Both the position numbers and the translations under genes were made by a program. Source: Yimella sp. (GTDB lineage Bacteria; Actinomycetota; Actinomycetes; Actinomycetales; Dermatophilaceae). From it: DNA of 9,888 bases. The stretch spans positions 1 through 9,888 of the forward strand of contig JASLFY010000397.1 of NCBI GenBank assembly GCA_030150425.1, read 5' to 3'. Below, one piece after another: positions 7,112 through 9,888 of the stretch. Below the pieces are notes generated by a model, which was given only the letters and a program-made list of their open reading frames with translations, was not told the origin of the DNA and did not search any database. Each line of letters opens with the position of its first letter. The first letter of the stretch is position 1.

Positions 7112-7177
7112 CTTGCCAGTCGGTGCCGGGTGACACGATGAGGCCTGCGTCACCATCGAGAACTAGGAGCCCCACAG
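7112..7177. promoter_or_regulatory. Divergent control region between the Rv2466c-like gene and pepN
   Basis: These 66 bp must hold the start signals of both genes unless transcription enters from elsewhere. For pepN, a clear ribosome binding site AGGAG (7165-7169) sits 8 nt before the GTG start. TTGCCA (7113-7118) matches five of six -35 bases, with CACGAT (7134-7139) as a possible but poor -10 at only 15 bp. I see no convincing promoter for the minus-strand gene. Confidence 0.35.
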
Positions 7178-9751
7178 GTGTCTACGACGAACCTCACCCG
7201 CGCCGAGGCCACCGCCCGCGCCGCGGTCGTGACCGTCCAGTCCTACGAGGTCGAGCTCGACCTCACCACCAGCGCGACGACCTTCGGGTCGCGCACCACG
7301 GTCCGTTTCGACGCCACCCCGGGCAGTTCGACGTTCCTGGACTTCGTGGGTGGAACCGTCACCGGTCTGACCCTCAACGGCGTCGAGCTGGACGGCCCGG
7401 CGAGCTACGACGGTTTCCGGATCGCGCTGCCCGAGCTGGCCGCCCAGAACGAGGTCGTCGTCGACGGCACCGGCACGTACATGAACACCGGCGAGGGCCT
7501 GCACCGCTTCGTCGACCCGGTCGATCAGGAGGTCTACCTCTACTCGCAATTCGAGGTCGCCGACTGCCGCCGCATGTTCGCGGTCTTCGACCAGCCCGAC
7601 CTGAAGGCCACCTTCCGGTTCACGGTCACCGCGCCGGCCCACTGGCAGGTCGTGTCGGGCCAGCCCACGCCGGAGCCGACCCCGGCGACCGCGATGTGGA
7701 CCGACCCGTCCGGCGCGCAGCGCCCGACGGCCACCTGGGCGTTCACCGCGACCCCGGTGATGTCGTCGTACATCACCGCGCTGGTCGCCGGTCCGTATGA
7801 CGTCGTCCGCGACAGCGTCACCGCCCGGGGCGGCGAGGTGCCGCTGGCGATCTACTGCCGCAAGTCGCTGCGCGAGCACCTCGACGCCGACAACATCTTC
7901 GACTGCACCAAGCGCGGGTTCGAGTTCTTCGAGAAGGAGTTCGACTGCGCGTACCCGTTCGAGAAGTACGACCAGATCTTCACCCCCGAATACAACATGG
8001 GTGCGATGGAGAACGCCGGCTGCGTGACCATCAACGAGGTCTACGTCTTCCGTTCGAAGGTGCCGGACGCGCTGGTCGAGCGCCGGGCGCTGACGATCCT
8101 GCACGAGCTGGCCCACATGTGGTTCGGCGACCTGGTCACCATGAAGTGGTGGAACGACCTGTGGCTCAACGAGTCGTTCGCCGAGTGGGCGTCGACCGTC
8201 TGCCAGGCCGAGGCCACCCAGTGGAACGAGGCGTGGACCACTTTCTCGATCCTGGAGAAGACGTGGGCCTACGACCAGGACCAGCTCTCCTCGACCCACC
8301 CGATCGTCGCCGAGATCCGTGACCTCGAGGACGTCGAGTCCAACTTCGACGGCATCACCTACGCCAAGGGTGCGTCGGTGCTCAAGCAGCTGGTCGCCTA
8401 CGTCGGCCGCGACGCGTTCGTCCAGGGTCTGCGGTCGTACTTCGCCAAGCACGCCTGGGGCAACACCACCCTCGCCGACCTGCTCGCCGAGCTGGCCGCC
8501 GCCTCCGGTCGGGACCTCGACCAGTGGTCGGCGCAGTGGCTGTCGACCGCGGGCGTGAACACGCTCACCCCGAAGGTCACCGTCGACGAGTCGGGCACCA
8601 TCACCTCGTTCGTCATCGAGCAGACCGCGATCGACGCGCAGCCGACGCTGCGCGCGCACCGCCTCGCCGTGGGTTCGTACGAGCGCCAGGGCGATGCGTG
8701 GGTCCGGGTCAACCGCGTCGAGGTCGACGTCGACGGCCCGTCGACCTCGGTCGACGCGCTGGTCGGCACCCGCCACACCGGTGTCCTCCTGGTCAACGAC
8801 GACGACCTCGCCTACGCCAAGATCCGCCTCGACGAGCAGTCGCTCGCCGCGGTCATCGACGCGCCGACCGGCTTCGACTCGCTGCCGCGCGCCCTCGTTG
8901 TCGGCGCCCTGTGGGACATGACCCGCGACGCGCAGCTGCGCGCCCGCGACATGGTCAGCGTGCTGCAGTCGCTGGCCGGCACCGAGGACAACTCGGGTCT
9001 GCTGCGGATGTACATCGCCTCGCTGCGTCAGCTGACCGAGCTGTACGTCTCCCCCGACGCCCAGGACGACGTACGAGCCCAGGTCACCGCCACCCTGCGC
9101 GGACTCGCGCAGCAGGCGGCGCCCGGCAGCGACGCCCAGCTGCAACTGCTGCAGGCGTTCACCACCTACGCGAGCAGCGCCGACGACGTCGCTTACGTGA
9201 AGGGTCTGCTCGACGGCAGCACCGAGCTCGACGGCCTCGTCGTCGACCAGGACCTGCGGTGGGCGCTGCTCAGCTCGCTGGTCGCCGCGGGTGCGGCCGG
9301 CGAGTCCGAGATCGTCGCCGAGGACGAGCGTGACGGCACCGCCACCGGCAAGGAGCGCGCCGCGATGGCCCGCGCCTCGATCCCGACGGCGGAGTCGAAG
9401 GCCGCCACCTGGCAGCGGCTGATCGAGGACACCACGGTCCCGAACCAGACGATCTCGTCGCTGGCCCGCGGTCTGCAGCGCACCCACGACCGCAGCCTGC
9501 TGCAGCCGTACGTGGAGAAGTACTTCGCGATGCTGAACGACCTGTGGGCGTCGCGTACGTTCCACATCGCCTCGACCATCGCCGAGCTGAGCTTCCCGAT
9601 GGCGCTGGCGTCGAGCGACCTGTTGGCGCGCACCCAGCAGTGGCTCGACGGCAACCCGGACGCCTCGGCCGGCCTGGCCCGCGTCGTCGCGGAACACCGC
9701 GACGCCGTCCAGCGCGCGCTGGACGTCCAGGCGTACGACGCGCAGTCGTGA
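7178..9751 (+). CDS. pepN: Aminopeptidase N (M1 family zinc metallopeptidase)
   Basis: PepN removes N-terminal residues from peptides in the cytoplasm and finishes the breakdown of peptides released by Clp and other proteases. The 857-residue product matches the actinobacterial M1 aminopeptidase length. The N-terminal saddle domain covers about 1-200. The exopeptidase motif GAMEN is at 275-279. The zinc site HELAH is at 309-313 (His309, Glu310, His313) with Glu332 exactly 18 residues later in NESFAEW. The transition-state Tyr is Tyr395 in ITYAKGA. A long helical ERAP1-like C-terminal domain follows from about 530 to the end. The GTG start at 7178 has AGGAG 8 nt upstream. All catalytic residues are present. 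The last 43 nt lie in a perfect inverted repeat that continues to the window end, so the sequence after the stop codon should be treated with caution. Confidence 0.98.
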   Translation: MSTTNLTRAEATARAAVVTVQSYEVELDLTTSATTFGSRTTVRFDATPGSSTFLDFVGGTVTGLTLNGVELDGPASYDGFRIALPELAAQNEVVVDGTGTYMNTGEGLHRFVDPVDQEVYLYSQFEVADCRRMFAVFDQPDLKATFRFTVTAPAHWQVVSGQPTPEPTPATAMWTDPSGAQRPTATWAFTATPVMSSYITALVAGPYDVVRDSVTARGGEVPLAIYCRKSLREHLDADNIFDCTKRGFEFFEKEFDCAYPFEKYDQIFTPEYNMGAMENAGCVTINEVYVFRSKVPDALVERRALTILHELAHMWFGDLVTMKWWNDLWLNESFAEWASTVCQAEATQWNEAWTTFSILEKTWAYDQDQLSSTHPIVAEIRDLEDVESNFDGITYAKGASVLKQLVAYVGRDAFVQGLRSYFAKHAWGNTTLADLLAELAAASGRDLDQWSAQWLSTAGVNTLTPKVTVDESGTITSFVIEQTAIDAQPTLRAHRLAVGSYERQGDAWVRVNRVEVDVDGPSTSVDALVGTRHTGVLLVNDDDLAYAKIRLDEQSLAAVIDAPTGFDSLPRALVVGALWDMTRDAQLRARDMVSVLQSLAGTEDNSGLLRMYIASLRQLTELYVSPDAQDDVRAQVTATLRGLAQQAAPGSDAQLQLLQAFTTYASSADDVAYVKGLLDGSTELDGLVVDQDLRWALLSSLVAAGAAGESEIVAEDERDGTATGKERAAMARASIPTAESKAATWQRLIEDTTVPNQTISSLARGLQRTHDRSLLQPYVEKYFAMLNDLWASRTFHIASTIAELSFPMALASSDLLARTQQWLDGNPDASAGLARVVAEHRDAVQRALDVQAYDAQS

Positions 9752-9888
9752 TCGGCTGACGCAGCAAACGCTGCACCTACGAACGAACCCTGCAGGTGTA
9801 CCTGCAGGGTTCGTTCGTAGGTGCAGCGTTTGCTGCGTCAGCCGATCACGACTGCGCGTCGTACGCCTGGACGTCCAGCGCGCGCTGG
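9709..9888. repeat. Perfect 89-bp inverted repeat at the window end, mirroring the pepN 3' end
   Basis: Positions 9709-9797 and 9800-9888 are exact reverse complements, with only GT (9798-9799) between them. The left arm holds the last 43 nt of pepN and the 46 nt after it, and the right arm repeats these on the minus strand up to the last base. The innermost part (ACGAACGAACCCTGCAGGT and its complement) could be a genuine pepN terminator. The outer part, copying codons, is not expected of a terminator and suggests a fold-back assembly or amplification artefact at a contig end. Confidence 0.97.

Noticed and set aside
7163..9697. An 844-codon open frame antisense to pepN
   Set aside because: pepN is unmistakable from its motifs on the other strand; this frame is a codon-position shadow of low complexity.
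9846..9888. A second, convergent pepN gene fragment on the minus strand
   Set aside because: Only 43 nt of exact mirror sequence is present up to the edge; an artefact explains it more simply, so it is reported as part of the inverted repeat.

Overview
The window reads as a piece of the chromosome of a high-GC actinobacterium. The codons end mostly in G or C, there are two adjacent clpP genes, and the oxidoreductase belongs to the Rv2466c type, a family tied to mycothiol. The order clpX / clpP2-clpP1 / tig / tRNA-Gly and tRNA-Pro / rpiB / Rv2466c-like / pepN matches what I recall of the Mycobacterium tuberculosis Rv2457c-Rv2467 region. The genus cannot be fixed from sequence alone. A Micrococcales-like relative is a guess.

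Layout, left to right. Positions 9-5903 are almost all minus strand. clpX (unfoldase) is followed by a 339-bp gap with a candidate clpX promoter, an inverted repeat and a strong terminator hairpin for the clpP operon. Next is the clpP1-clpP2 operon, with a 4-bp ATGA overlap and a good ClgR-type operator upstream. Then come the tig terminator, tig (trigger factor), and tRNA-Gly(UCC) just upstream of tig on the same strand. A short divergent promoter region separates tRNA-Gly from tRNA-Pro(UGG) on the plus strand. Facing tRNA-Pro is a membrane-anchored SpoIIE/PP2C-type phosphatase. rpiB and the Rv2466c-like oxidoreductase form a second minus-strand pair, and pepN (aminopeptidase N) is transcribed divergently from it.

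The genes fit a protein-quality-control neighbourhood. Trigger factor folds nascent chains, ClpX unfolds substrates, ClpP1P2 degrades them, and PepN trims released peptides. The mycothiol-linked oxidoreductase and ribose-5-phosphate isomerase are housekeeping companions.

Two things do not fit an ordinary housekeeping region. First, clpP2 has an in-frame TAG at codon 112, before all three catalytic residues, while the rest of the frame is perfectly conserved and a GTG lies 6 nt downstream. Second, the last 180 bases form a perfect 89-bp inverted repeat with a 2-nt centre that mirrors the 3' end of pepN and runs to the window edge. This most likely marks a contig-end fold-back rather than biology. 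I see no mobile element, CRISPR array or obviously new system here.
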